A model generated the notes under the pieces. It was not told where the DNA came from, made no database searches, and saw only the letters and a program-made list of their open reading frames with translations. The translations under genes and the position numbers were made by a program. Positions 45,558 through 57,500 of a stretch of 64,000 bases of DNA are shown here, piece after piece. Within the stretch, counting starts at the first letter, position 1; the number at the start of each line of letters is the position of its first letter. The stretch comes from Chitinophaga sp. Cy-1792 (GTDB lineage: Bacteria; Bacteroidota; Bacteroidia; Chitinophagales; Chitinophagaceae), in contig NZ_VWWO01000001.1 in NCBI RefSeq assembly GCF_011752935.1, positions 868,001-932,000 on the forward strand. Direction: 5' to 3'.

Positions 45558-47408
45558 TCAGACTTCTGAATATTCCTGTAACAATCTGCGGTAGTGGTTC
45601 AGGATTCTTGATTTGGAAATCATCCCGACCAGCATTTTATCCTTCACTACCGGCAAATGCCAGGCATTGACAGCGTCAAATTTTTTTATAACCTCATCAA
45701 TATTCTCATTGATATTAATAACCGCTGCCGGTGCCTTCATCAATTTCTTAACAGTAATGGTGTCATATAGTTCCGGGCTGAACATAATCGGCCGTAACGT
45801 ATCCAGGGCTATCAGGCCCTCAAAAATTCCCTGATCATTTACTACGGCAATATTACTGCTGTCGCCTTCCTTAATCAGCGGCACCAGATCTCTGAAATAC
45901 TTATTGCTGGATATTGTCTGCACTTCTGTTTCCAGGATATCCTCCATTTTAATCAGTGATAAAATGTTTTTATCATGGGCCCTGGTGAATACTTTGCCTT
46001 CTTCTGCCAGCGCTTTAATTTCGGGAGAGATAGGAGAAAACCATTTACTGATAAGATAAGAAATAGTGGCGACTATCATAAGTGGGATGAAAAGATCATA
46101 CCCGGAGCTGGATTCGGCAATCAGGAAGATGGCGGTAAGAGGTGCATACATCACCCCGCTCATGACTCCGCCCATGCCTACGATTACCAGGTTGGTAACA
46201 GGTGCTGTGTCAAACCCCAGCTGCAGGCACAATAACGCAAAGAAATATCCCAGGAATCCGCCGGCAAAGAGCGAGGGCGCGAAATTACCGCCATTACCGC
46301 CGCTCTGTATTGTAATGGAAGATGCAAAAGCCTTCATCAGGCATATAACACCAGTGAAAATCAACAATAACTGGCTTTGTGCCGGCATATACCGGAAAAA
46401 GCTGTTCTGCAGAATGGTTTCGCCATGGCCGTTGGCCAGCGACTTCACTACAGTGTATCCCTCCCCGAATAATGGTGGCATAGCCACACAAAAAGCGGAT
46501 ACGATCACCCCGCCCAACATGGCTTTCTGTACAGCGCTCCACTTCAGGCCATGGAAAAAATGCTCCACTTTCTGCCCTATGACCACATAATACCGGGCAT
46601 AAAACCCACTCAGCAGCCCGAGTACTATATAAAAGGGAACGTTATGGTAATTGAATGGCGACCTGGACTCAAAATGAAAAAGGACTTCTTCCTGTAATAT
46701 AATTTTTGACAGCAGACTCCCACAGACTGCCGCCACAATTAGCGGCATAAAATCTGAAAATACAACGCCGGTAAGCAATATCTCAAAGGCGAACATCATA
46801 CCGGCAATAGGCGCATTAAAAGCGGCCGCGATACCAGCGGTGGCACCAGCTGCAAGCAGCAGGGTACGCTCTTTATAGCCCAGGTTATAGGTACGTGCAT
46901 AATTGGAGCCCAGTGCCGCACCGGTAACTGCAATCGGACTCTCCAGCCCCGCAGAACCCCCAAGGCCCACCGTAACGGCACTTTGCAATACCTGGGAATA
47001 CATCTTTACAGGTGGTATCAAGCTGGAGTTTTGCGCTATCTCGTGTAAAATCGCCGGAATCCCTTTCCTGGACTGCCCCTTGAAAAACCACACTACTATC
47101 AGCGTGGTGAGTACAATCCCCAGAAATGGAAAGATCGCATAAAAGAATACCTGTGTATGAAAATGGACCTTGTCCGTAATGACATAGTGAATGTAGTGCA
47201 CGAGCATTTTCAAAACAACACCGGCCATCCCGGCACCACAGCCTACCAGCATACCTGATAGCAGCAAAAATTGCTGACGGGTGAGCTTGCTATGAAGCCA
47301 ATGAATAACTATTTCGTAACTCCTGGCTTTTTTGAGGCTGTACTGCTCGAATTCCCGTTTAAATCTAAAAAAGCTATGATATTTCCGTAGATACTTGAAC
47401 TGGCTCAT
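45558..47408 (-). CDS. ClC-family chloride channel or Cl-/H+ antiporter with CBS domains
   Basis: A 616-aa protein. The ClC pore residues are visible: GGSAGLESP (the GxEGP-type gating-Glu motif, with Ser in place of the second Gly) and GGNGGNFAPSLFAGG (GxFxP). The C-terminus from about 470 carries two CBS modules (VQTISSNKYFRDLV and WHLPVVKDKMLVG), usually nucleotide-sensing. The gating Glu is retained, which fits an antiporter or gated channel. It lies between the TGase-like and KefF-like genes with 17- and 23-bp gaps. Confidence 0.93.
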   Translation of the reverse strand: MSQFKYLRKYHSFFRFKREFEQYSLKKARSYEIVIHWLHSKLTRQQFLLLSGMLVGCGAGMAGVVLKMLVHYIHYVITDKVHFHTQVFFYAIFPFLGIVLTTLIVVWFFKGQSRKGIPAILHEIAQNSSLIPPVKMYSQVLQSAVTVGLGGSAGLESPIAVTGAALGSNYARTYNLGYKERTLLLAAGATAGIAAAFNAPIAGMMFAFEILLTGVVFSDFMPLIVAAVCGSLLSKIILQEEVLFHFESRSPFNYHNVPFYIVLGLLSGFYARYYVVIGQKVEHFFHGLKWSAVQKAMLGGVIVSAFCVAMPPLFGEGYTVVKSLANGHGETILQNSFFRYMPAQSQLLLIFTGVICLMKAFASSITIQSGGNGGNFAPSLFAGGFLGYFFALLCLQLGFDTAPVTNLVIVGMGGVMSGVMYAPLTAIFLIAESSSGYDLFIPLMIVATISYLISKWFSPISPEIKALAEEGKVFTRAHDKNILSLIKMEDILETEVQTISSNKYFRDLVPLIKEGDSSNIAVVNDQGIFEGLIALDTLRPIMFSPELYDTITVKKLMKAPAAVININENIDEVIKKFDAVNAWHLPVVKDKMLVGMISKSRILNHYRRLLQEYSEV

Positions 47409-47425
47409 ACCGCAAATTTAGGGGA

Positions 47426-48334
47426 TCAGAGCTCAATGAGTGCATAAACTCTGTCATTCAGGTATGGACCGCCCGGATGACGGGCGCTGTAGTCGAGGTT
47501 GATCCAGTATTCCCCTTTCAGCTCGTGGTAATAGATTTCCCTGATCGGTGGCCGGGGGAAAAACAGGATGATGGCCTGTTTCATCACTTCAAAGTCCTCC
47601 TTGCTGCCTACATATAACTCCGGGTAGGCGTGCCCTTTGATCAGTACAATGCGCGTTCTGGCCCCGATGGATTGCAGACAGGAGGTCATCAGCAGGGAAT
47701 GGTCATCGCAGTCGCCGCCGAGCCCGTTGAGAATGGTTTCCTGGGGAGTAGCAAAATATTCATCGCGCCTGGAGTCCAGCACATATTTAAAGTTGGTGTT
47801 GATATAGCGGAACAGCGACAGGTAACGCACAATACTGCCATATTTGTACCAATAGGAGTCGTAATAGTCCAGGGAATGCCTGATAGAGAAGTTCCTGACG
47901 GTAGAATCGTTGTAATTAATTTTTTCGCGGATACCCCGAACAGTTTTATCCCGGTAGCTTTCTACCTTATGAGGGTAAAGACTGAGGATATCCAGCTGTT
48001 TGCTGTCTTTGGCTACCCAGTTTCCCTGTACCATCCCTTTATAATCATTAAAAATATTATAGAAAGAATAGCCTTTACCGAAGTTATTTACCAGCATAAT
48101 ACAGCATATGGTAATAAATACGGGTATAACCAATGGCTTAAATATCCAGCGAAGCAGGAATACAAAGGCCAGGGAGATAATTACTGACACGAGTAGGTCC
48201 ACATGAAAACCGCCTGCCATAATTGGTGGCAGGAATCTGTTCAGGTAGGGAGCTTGCGCGACAATCGTCAACAGGCTCAGTATATTTAGAACAAGTCGTT
48301 GTGTAAATGAATATTTGATTTCGTCGATAGCCAT
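47426..48334 (-). CDS. Membrane transglutaminase-like protein
   Basis: A 302-aa protein with hydrophobic N-terminal helices (about 15-35, 45-65 and 68-88). A transglutaminase-like cysteine-peptidase core follows, with the motif GLGGDCDDHSLL (Cys about 211), GHAYPELY (His) and NLDYSARHPGG (Asp), a complete Cys-His-Asp triad. Exported or membrane TGase-like proteins usually cut or crosslink peptides. It lies between the NACHT gene (26-bp gap) and the ClC gene (17-bp gap). Confidence 0.8.
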   Translation of the reverse strand: MAIDEIKYSFTQRLVLNILSLLTIVAQAPYLNRFLPPIMAGGFHVDLLVSVIISLAFVFLLRWIFKPLVIPVFITICCIMLVNNFGKGYSFYNIFNDYKGMVQGNWVAKDSKQLDILSLYPHKVESYRDKTVRGIREKINYNDSTVRNFSIRHSLDYYDSYWYKYGSIVRYLSLFRYINTNFKYVLDSRRDEYFATPQETILNGLGGDCDDHSLLMTSCLQSIGARTRIVLIKGHAYPELYVGSKEDFEVMKQAIILFFPRPPIREIYYHELKGEYWINLDYSARHPGGPYLNDRVYALIEL

Positions 48335-48360
48335 CTGCTATGCAAGAAAACAAAATTCTA

Positions 48361-50955
48361 TCAGAATCTGGGAGCAAAGTTTAATACTTCATGTTTAAAT
48401 GAGGTACTTGCTTTGATGTTATCTATCTGAGATTGTATGCCCGCTATTTTACTGGACATGTCTAATTGTGCGTATAGTTTTTTGAGTAGATTCAGGTTTC
48501 TGAGGGCGATCACTTTAAAATCAAGCTTCTGGGCTGTTTCATTTGCATTCTCGGCGGCACGCATGGCTCTGATGAGGTCATGTTCTTTATAGTAGAAATC
48601 TGCTGTAATCATCTTCTGCAGTGATTCTACATACTTATTTGCAAAATAATCGGATGAATAATTTTTCAATACCTTATCTGTATGCTTACAGATGCGTTGT
48701 GCTTTCTTCATTTCTCCGAGTCTGGCCAGCGCATGTGTCTGCCAGCAGAGCAGCTGGAGTCTGAAAGAGTCAGTTTTTCTGTGCACCAGTGAAGGGTAGG
48801 CATCAAAAATCTGTTGTGTGAACTGCAAAAGCTGTTCATAGTCATCGAGCAGTGACAGGGCATACCCCATGTTACGGATAACGATTTCCTGCGGGATGGT
48901 GGCCTGGTGGTTTTTAGAAACGGCGCTCAGATAATGCTTGTAATTATAGATTTTCTGCATGATCTGGTCATCGACCATACCAAATTTGAGGCGTTCGTAT
49001 ATAAACAGGAGGATTTCATGAGGAGTTACCCACAGTTCGTCATCCAGTTCTCCCGGATTATAGATTTTTTTAATTGCCTGAAGATGTGCTTCACAGTCCT
49101 CTGCGTCCAGTTGCAGCAGAGAAATGGTAAACAGCATGCTTCTTATCTTCAGTTTATCTTCTTTGGTATCAGCGAGGGTAAGTAATGCCATCAGTACCCT
49201 TTTCTTCCTGAAATGGATAAACTCATCATTGATAAAGTTACTGATGGGGTTCTTTTTAAAGAAGCCTTGCGGGAAGATGGAACGTAATTCCATCTGGTCG
49301 TTGCCATCCAGCTGATAGTGCAGTACCAGGTATTCCAGGAGATGGGATTTTTCCAGCAATGCCAGTGGCAGGTGCAGCATTTTCAGGATGCCATCGGTTT
49401 GTTTATGGTTGATGGCAAAGCGTAACAGCCATTTAAACACCCCCACCCTGTAGGAAGAGGAAGGCAGGTAGTCCAGCATTTCCTGCAAAATGGATTCATT
49501 CACCTGCTGATTCGTTTTTTGCAGGTAGTGCATGGCCACGAAGTATTCTAACAGGAACGGATGTGCGAAACGCACCTTCACGTGGTACATAATTTCCTGG
49601 CTGAGGTTTTCCTCTACCAGGATATTATCGGCGAGTAATTCCTTGTATGCGGGGAATAGTTCTGAGCTTTGGTCCAGCAGTTCCAGCTTTTCAATATACA
49701 TACCGTTTCTGCCCAGGTCTATTAACTGAAGCATTCGCTGTATGATTTTTATTTTAAAAGAGCTGGTAGAAGAGATGAACACCTTATTCTGTACAAACCG
49801 GGATACGATTTCGTACATGCTCAGGTTTTCATCGATAAATGATGTTTTCGGGTCCGGGTTTAGCTGGCAGAATAACTGCAGATAATAAGGATGCCGGAGT
49901 TTCTGGAGGAACGTCTCTGAAAACTGGTTGATGATGTCAGGGCCGTAGTCGTGCTTTTCCAGTATGGCCTTGATTTCCTGGTCTTCAAACTGTTTAACGT
50001 TGATATTCGTTTCTTCGTCCATTTCAGCACCTACGTACCAATAGCGACGGAAGGAGGAATAGTCATTGGGGCGTTGAAACAGTTCATTCCAGGTACTGCT
50101 TCTGACAGAAAGTATGACTTTTATCCATGGAAATTTCTCATTGGTATAAATGAAGTCTTCCAGTTTGGAATAGATAAGCCGGAGTTTTTCTGCTGATACG
50201 GCTATCTCATCAAATCCGTCTATTATTAATATAAGGCGTGAGCCTCTTCTTTCAAATTCTGATGCGAAATATTCTCTGAAGTTTTCGCCGTTACCGTGGT
50301 TCAGTTGATTGTCCAGCCAGGTGGAAAGGCTGAAACCTTTCAACAGCAAGCTTCCGGCGGCATGTGCATGGATAAACCAGCACACGTCTTCCTTCATTTT
50401 TGGTGATTTGTTATGCCAGAAATGATCTGCTACATGCACCAGTGAAATGGATTTTCCCCACCCTGAAGGTGCAATTAATGCAGTAGCAGTGTAATTGCTT
50501 TCCAGGAATTTCTCAATGTGGTTAATAATATATTGACGCTTAACCGTGAATGGGAAATTGATGCCAGATCTGTTCTGGAGGGTGAGCATGGTGTAGTGGG
50601 ATACAGCAGCAGCTTTGGTTTTAAGTTCTACCCATTTGGCTTCTTTTGCGGTGCCGTTTTCAATGGATATTGCCTGCGGATTACTCATCCGGTAGTGATG
50701 CTGCTGGAATGCTTCCCAGTCCTTGTAGTCGCAATATTGTGCGAGTGTATTCAGTGTGAAGCGGGAGAAGCTGTGTTGTGCAACGGCGAATCCGAACACT
50801 CTTTTGAGGGTTGTTTCACTTATCAGCTGCCTGGTGGAATCCAGTATGGATTGGGCCAGATGCTTGCATTCTCCTGGCGACATGACTTCGACCCCGAATT
50901 TTTGTAACACTTCCTTCTGTAAGGTCAGAATAAAGTCATAGGATATATCTATCAT
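48361..50955 (-). CDS. NACHT/STAND P-loop ATPase with N-terminal regulatory domain and helical repeats
   Basis: 864 aa from the Met at 50955, just after TCCCCTT; a Met 13 codons upstream at 50994 is an alternative. The N-terminal segment has ISETTLKRVFGF and RFTLNTLAQY, a domain common in Bacteroidota signalling proteins. The NACHT ATPase has Walker A APSGWGKS (about 162-169) and Walker B LILIIDGFDE. The C-terminal half is alpha-helical and TPR-like. STAND ATPases oligomerise on ligand sensing and are often regulators or antiphage defence proteins. It heads a close-packed run with TGase, ClC and Kef genes on the same strand. Confidence 0.87.
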   Translation of the reverse strand: MIDISYDFILTLQKEVLQKFGVEVMSPGECKHLAQSILDSTRQLISETTLKRVFGFAVAQHSFSRFTLNTLAQYCDYKDWEAFQQHHYRMSNPQAISIENGTAKEAKWVELKTKAAAVSHYTMLTLQNRSGINFPFTVKRQYIINHIEKFLESNYTATALIAPSGWGKSISLVHVADHFWHNKSPKMKEDVCWFIHAHAAGSLLLKGFSLSTWLDNQLNHGNGENFREYFASEFERRGSRLILIIDGFDEIAVSAEKLRLIYSKLEDFIYTNEKFPWIKVILSVRSSTWNELFQRPNDYSSFRRYWYVGAEMDEETNINVKQFEDQEIKAILEKHDYGPDIINQFSETFLQKLRHPYYLQLFCQLNPDPKTSFIDENLSMYEIVSRFVQNKVFISSTSSFKIKIIQRMLQLIDLGRNGMYIEKLELLDQSSELFPAYKELLADNILVEENLSQEIMYHVKVRFAHPFLLEYFVAMHYLQKTNQQVNESILQEMLDYLPSSSYRVGVFKWLLRFAINHKQTDGILKMLHLPLALLEKSHLLEYLVLHYQLDGNDQMELRSIFPQGFFKKNPISNFINDEFIHFRKKRVLMALLTLADTKEDKLKIRSMLFTISLLQLDAEDCEAHLQAIKKIYNPGELDDELWVTPHEILLFIYERLKFGMVDDQIMQKIYNYKHYLSAVSKNHQATIPQEIVIRNMGYALSLLDDYEQLLQFTQQIFDAYPSLVHRKTDSFRLQLLCWQTHALARLGEMKKAQRICKHTDKVLKNYSSDYFANKYVESLQKMITADFYYKEHDLIRAMRAAENANETAQKLDFKVIALRNLNLLKKLYAQLDMSSKIAGIQSQIDNIKASTSFKHEVLNFAPRF

Positions 50956-51543
50956 AAGGGGACAATAATGGATTTTGATGGAATTTCGGTACAATAGGTT
51001 AATTACGTAGATATCAGCCGTTTAGATTTTAAAAAATAAAAATGAATGGAATGAATTGAGGTATTAAAATATATTATACATATAAATTATTTTAATTTAT
51101 TGGTAAAGAGCAGGAGGTTTATTCCGTTTTTTCTTTTTGTAAGAAGATTATTATCAATTATTTAATTAGAAGAGAGGTTCCTCAGATATTAATATGATCA
51201 TCGGGATAATTTGCTGTTAAAATATGCTAACTATTCGTGCCAGAATTTAAAATAAATCCCCCTGTTTTCAATCCCTGAACAAAATGGTGAGTTGGCTAAG
51301 TAAAATGAATAAAATGAACAAAGCGAACTCAAAATGAACAAACTGATCCGTTGGCAATAAATGAACAAAAAGGCATATCAATAAACGCTTTCTACATTAT
51401 ACTTTCGTGATTATACTGTGAATTGTCGTAGTTGTATAACCAAATATCGGAATGTATACAAGGCAGAAAGGAAGTGATATTATATCAACCAAAATCCTTT
51501 CCCCCAATAACATCTTAACCGCTGCCTATCCTTAGAGTTTAGT
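50956..51543. other. AT-rich intergenic region before the giant adhesin
   Basis: 588 bp between the divergent NACHT and adhesin genes. A cluster of AAATGAACAAA-like motifs lies at 51303-51369, with a looser AATGAATGGAATGAAT element near 51042-51057. No consensus promoter was found on either strand, although TACTTTCG at about 51400 is a one-mismatch -7 element. Confidence 0.45.
51303..51369. repeat. Repeated AAATGAACAAA motif upstream of the adhesin
   Basis: Three exact copies of AAATGAACAAA start at 51312, 51332 and 51359, with a variant AAATGAATAAA at 51303. The starts are 9, 20 and 27 bp apart. The reverse motif occurs in tandem at 15391-15410, upstream of another surface-protein gene. Confidence 0.5.
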
Positions 51544-54500
51544 GTGAATACATTAAACAAGACTTCTTATTATCCAAACATAGATGCTATGCATTCAAAA
51601 GCTACTCCTAATAGCCCTTTTAGTGCTTCTTTTGTTATCCTGAAAACCTGGAACGGGTCTTCGCCTAAACCCCGGAAAAACCTACGGTTCGACAGGTGGT
51701 GGAAAAGCCTGTTGTCTGTACTATTGATACTGGGATTTTCCTCAGCTAACGTGAACGCACAAACGTATTATCAACGCGTATACGCTAACTCGCAAACCAA
51801 TACAAGTGGAGCGTTGTGCGTGATATGTACAGTGACTAACCCCGGAAATGCGGTGGATGCCGGCTCGGGATCCCTAAGTACCTATTCCACACTGACAGCA
51901 GGGTTAGCCCTGCTTTCCGGCGTTGAACAAACCCTGATTTTTCCCACACCGGTGCCGGCAGGAACAAGGGCTATTGTGAAAATAGGAACAGGAGGTGCAC
52001 TCTTAAGTGCTAACCTGGGAGCCATCACCATGCAGGCAAAGAATAATACCACCAATGTTGGTAGTGCGTATAATGTCAATGCTGCTTTAGTGAATCTGCT
52101 GGCAGCAACAAACCAGGCAGAAATATATCTGCCGGCGCAAACCACCGCCTATGACCGCATTACTATTTCTATTGCCGGTTTGTTAAATGTGGCTACCTCA
52201 TTGAATGTATATGCAGCATATTACAACACTGTAACAACAACCCCGCTGACCTGCGATACAGCATTAGACGTTATTTACGGATCAAGAGGCAGCCTCGATG
52301 CTGTCAATGCTGCTGCAGTAGGATCAATCGATAATCCATATAATGCCATTGATAACAGCCTTACCACCTTTGCAACAATGAATGCTTCCGTGGGACTGTT
52401 AGGTTATACAAGATTAAGTGCAGTATATCCCGGCCTGTCAAAAGTCGGCGATTCTGTTAAAATAGTGATGGGCACTCCTGGTGCTTTATTGTCGTTAGAT
52501 GCACTCAATAATATTACAATCGTTACATCCAATGGCCAGACAACGGTGGATAGTATCAATGCGTCCAGCGCATTGCTGCAATTACGATTGTTATCGGGGC
52601 CTTCCTCTCCACAGGTATTTACATTCGCCTCTTCGGGGCAATTCGATCATATCGAAATCAGATTCTCTGCCCTGGCCAGCGTACTGGCGGGGTTACGTGT
52701 TTATGATATGGGTCGCGTCATTCCTAGCCCGGTGCTGACAGCCGCCTCACTTAACCAGGCTACCTGTCTCAACACCCCGGTAACATTTACGGTGCAGAAC
52801 CCGGACGCAAGCCTGAAATATACATGGTACGATGCTGCCGGAAATATACTTCAGGGGCCATCTGCCACTTCTACTTACACGCCACCGGTGAATATTGCCG
52901 GTAGCTTTACCTATTATGTTTCCGCCACCAGAAGTACCTGTCCGTCAGGATCACAGAAAACACCAGTGAGCCTGTTAGTGAAGGCATATACGGCTGCAAC
53001 TGATATCAACTTCCCGGATACTGCCTATGGCTGTCAGGGAGATACGGTAAGAATAACTCCATATTCGACGTTACTCACAAAACCTGTTTTCACCTGGTAT
53101 AAAGATGCTGGTAAAACTACCCCTATCACCAATGGAATGGTAGATGGTGCATTAACCTACCAGGTAGATCCTGTCACCGCAAAACTGACGATTATCGGTC
53201 TTGGTTCAGGTACCGCCATATTCTATATCAGCGCATCTGATTCTACACATTGCGATAACCTCGCCAATACATTGAAGAAGGTGACGGTAATCATGACAGG
53301 TAAAGCCCCTGTACCAACCCTTGGCGCTACAACAGTGTACGGTACCCTCGGACAGGCAATAATTCTGAGAGCAACACCGCCGGCAGGTGGTACGGTGGTC
53401 TGGTATAAGGATACTACACAGGCACCTATCGCCTTTGGCGATACACTGTCGGTAGTACCTACCACAGCAAATACACCGAATGTATATTTTGCAGGCGTCA
53501 GACTGAGCACAGGAGGTACCTGCGAATCATACCATGTTGCAGATACAGCAATTGCGTTACCGCCGGTAACCAATACTTCCTGTAACGCCCCTACCAGCAC
53601 AATAACAGGTACTACTTTAGGTTGTGTGCTCTGCAGCGTTAGTAATCCAAATAACGCCATCGACGCAATTACAACGAATTACAGTACGCTTAATATACCG
53701 GTAGGATTACTGGGTGGTAGTGTTTATCAACAGCTGATATTCCCTGTTGTAGGTAATGGTTCGGATAGCCTCCGCGTGATGCTGGGGACAGCAAGTGGTC
53801 TTGCGAATGTTTCCCTCCTTGGTGGAGTTGAAATTACCGTGGCTAACGTTCAGGGGGGTACGACAACCATCAACCGCAGAGATACCCTGGCGAACCTCCT
53901 GACCCTGCAATTGCTGCAAGGTTCCGGACCTTTCACTGTAACGATCCCGGCAAGTGGCCCGTACAACACTGTTCAGATTAAACTGACAGGCGTTGCCAAC
54001 CTGCTTAATAACATCAATATATATGGTGTAAGAGCAGTGGCGCCAAACCCTAAAATCGTTATTACAAATAATGGAGCTGCATGTCAGGGCCAGACGGCTA
54101 CAATTACTGCCAATGGTCTCGGTACTGCTTCCATGACATTGTATACTGATTCTACTGGTATGACAGTGGCTGGTACCAAAGTAAATGACTCTACATTTAC
54201 TACCCCTACCCTGACCACAACAGGTACTGTAACTTACTTTGCACAAATTACTGATGCAAATGGTTGCGCAAATCCTGAAAGATTACCAGTACGCATTACT
54301 GTTAATCCACTTTCAACACCGGCAGATATCATTGTAAGTGATACCACCACCGCGTGTACAAGTGGCAATGCGGTGATCACTCCTGCTGTCAATCCTACTT
54401 CCAACATCACCCAACCTGTATTTACCTGGTATCTGGATGCTGCTAAAACGCAAGCCATTACCAATGGTACAGTCAGTGGGGTAACCTATAATATCGATTC

Positions 54501-57500
54501 TACCGGTAAACTTACCGTATCCGGACTCGCAGCAGGTACTTATACCTATTATGTTGCGGTGGCTGGTTCCAACCGTTGTTCAAATGCCCCTAACAACCTG
54601 AAGGCGGCAAATGTAAAAATAGTTACCGCCCCTGCCGGACCAGTAGTACCTGGTACTGTAGTAGTAGCCACCGGACAAACAGCCAGTCTGACTGCAACAC
54701 CAATACCTGGTGCTACCATCAGCTGGTATTCCGATTCAACGGCTACCACACCTGTAGGAACAGGAACTCCATTTGTTGTAGGACCATTCAACAATCCTGG
54801 TACCTACACTTATTATGCAGCCGTTACAATTCCGGGTGCGTGCGAATCCAAACGTGTAGCCGTCGCTGTTGTTGTTACAGGTCCGGTTATTCCTTCGCCT
54901 GATTGTAATGTTCCGACTTCACAGGTATCCGGTACTTCACTGGGTTGTATCCTGTGTTCTGTGCAGAACCCAACAAATGATATCGACAGTAATCAAACTA
55001 ACTTCACTCGCCTGAGTATGCCAGTAGGCTTACTGGGTGGTTCCGTATATCAACAGCTGATTTTCCCTAATGTGGGTTCAGCTACTGATAGCATCAGAAT
55101 TAACTTTGCTGCACCAACAGGTCTTGCAGATGTTAGTCTGCTCGGTGGTGTAGTGGTAACTGTTTATAATAATACAACCAAGGTAGCGGCAGATACACTT
55201 TCCAACCTCCTGACGCTTCGCCTGCTCAACAGTCAGCAGTTTGTTGCAACGATCCCTGCTAGCGCACCATACGATCGTGTAGAGGTGCGTATCACCGGCC
55301 TTGCAAATCTGTTGACATCTATTGATATCTATGGTGCAAGGGTAATTTATCCTACACCGGCTGTGGTAACACCACACGACACTGTATGTGTGAATAATAA
55401 GGCAACCCTGACTGTAACGCCGGTAAATGGTACTGGTGTTCATTGGTACGCCGATTCTACCAGCACTACTGTATTGGGTTCTAATGCAACCTATACTACC
55501 GATAGTCTGAAAACTCCAGGCACCGTTACTTATTGGGTAGCTGTTTACGGAGGTCCGCAGAATTGCGAAAATCCTACAAGATTCCCTGTGCCAGTAGTCG
55601 TATTGGCTGCTCCACAGGTTCCTGGCGCTGATCAGAATATCACTGCCTGCGCTGGTACTAATGTATCATTACAGGTAATCAAACCAGTGAATGGCCTTAC
55701 CTACAACTGGTATAACGTTGCGACTGGCGGTACCAAGCTGAATACAGACAGCGGATTCGTATTCAAAGTGAATAATGTTACTGCTGATACAACCTTCTAT
55801 GTGGAAGCACAAAGCTCCTGTGGTGCTGTATCAACAAGACAGGCTTACCATATCCTGGTTGGACAGGCATTACAGCCACCTGTGGTATCGCCAAATCCAG
55901 ATTCAGTAACTGTAGGCGCTACTGCTGTGCTGACAGCCACCCTGCCGGTATCTAATGCTTCTATTGTTTGGTATGGCTCACAAACAGGCAATGATTCACT
56001 GTTTACAGGTACTACATTTGCTGCCCCTGCTCAGTCTGCGCCAAATACCAAGGTATACTGGGTACAGGCACTTATTAAAGATACTTCAGCCAATATTTGT
56101 CAATCTGCAAGGGTTCCAGTAACCGTTGTCACTTATCAGGGAGATTCTCTGGCCGTACCTTGTGAACGCGCAGTAACCCAAACCGTTGGTGGTTCAGGTC
56201 TCCTTATATTGGGTAACGTATACAACCCTGGATTTGCAGTGGACGACAATCAGAATACTGCTTCTTCCCTCGTAATCAACCTGGGCGCGCTAAACGCCAC
56301 AGTATGGCAGCGCGCCGGATTTACCGGTCCATCTGCTCCTGGCGACAGCGTAAGAGTACGTCTCTCCAGCTCTAGCCAGGTGCTCTCCGCAGCCGTACTC
56401 GCAAGTGTACAGCTCACCGCTTATCTCGGAAATACTCCGGTAGATTCAGTACTGGTAGGTAATCCATTACTCCATGTGAATCTGCTGAACAGCGGCCAGA
56501 CAGGCGAATACACCTTCCTGCCTAAAGGTACCTTCGATGCAGTGCAGGTAACACTGAAATCAGGTGTAGTGGGTGCATTGACAAGTATCAACTTTAATTC
56601 TGCCCGCCGTATAATTGCTGCTCCGCAGGTACAGGCATCATCCGTAACTGTATGTAGCGGTAGTACAGCCACCCTGAACGTAAGCAATCCTTCTCCGAAT
56701 GTTACCTATCGCTGGTATACCGGTAACGGTACCTACCTGACAGGTAAAGACGGTGCAAGTCTGACTACAGGCCCAATAACAACTGACTCCACATTCTATG
56801 TAACCGCCTTCAGAGCAGGCGTAGGTTGTGAAAGTACAGACAGAACTGCTGTTAATATTAAGGTAGTAGCTACGCCACTGCCTCCGGTATTAAATCCTGA
56901 TACAATTGCTGTATGTCCTGGTTCTACAGCTAGTGCAGCCATCAGCAATCCTGTTAAAGGTTATAGCTATAGCTGGTACAATGTTGCAAACGGTGGTGCC
57001 AAACTGAATACAGACAGTGGTTTTGTATTCACTGTTACCAACGTAACCGCTCCTGTAACTTACTATGTGGAAGCGATGAATGATAGCTGTAATACAGTTT
57101 CTGCGACCCGTACGCCGGTACTGTTTACTGTTACTACCCAACTCGGTGTTCCGATTGTGAAACCTAATCCGGCTACCGTGGATACTGGTATGAGCGCTGT
57201 ACTGGTGGCTACGCCTCCGGCTGCAAATGCCAAAGTGAAATGGTATGCATCTCAATTTGCTACTGATAGCATTTTTGAAGGATTACAGTATACAACTGTT
57301 GCTAAGCATACACAAAGCACAGATACATTATGGGTACAGGCCTCACTGGATTCTACCGGTACTTGTACTTCCCAGCGTATTCCGGTGCTGATCATCACCA
57401 CACCAATGGTGCCTAACCCTGTTCCTTGTGAACGCGCAATAGCGCAGATCAACAGCGGTACCTCTGTTGGTGGTGTGCTGGGACTGGGAACCGTAGTTAA

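Noticed and set aside
47413..47420. TAAATTTG (-7-like) element in the gap upstream of the ClC gene
   Set aside because: No -33 element at the right distance, and the predicted start would coincide with the ATG. More likely chance in AT-rich sequence.
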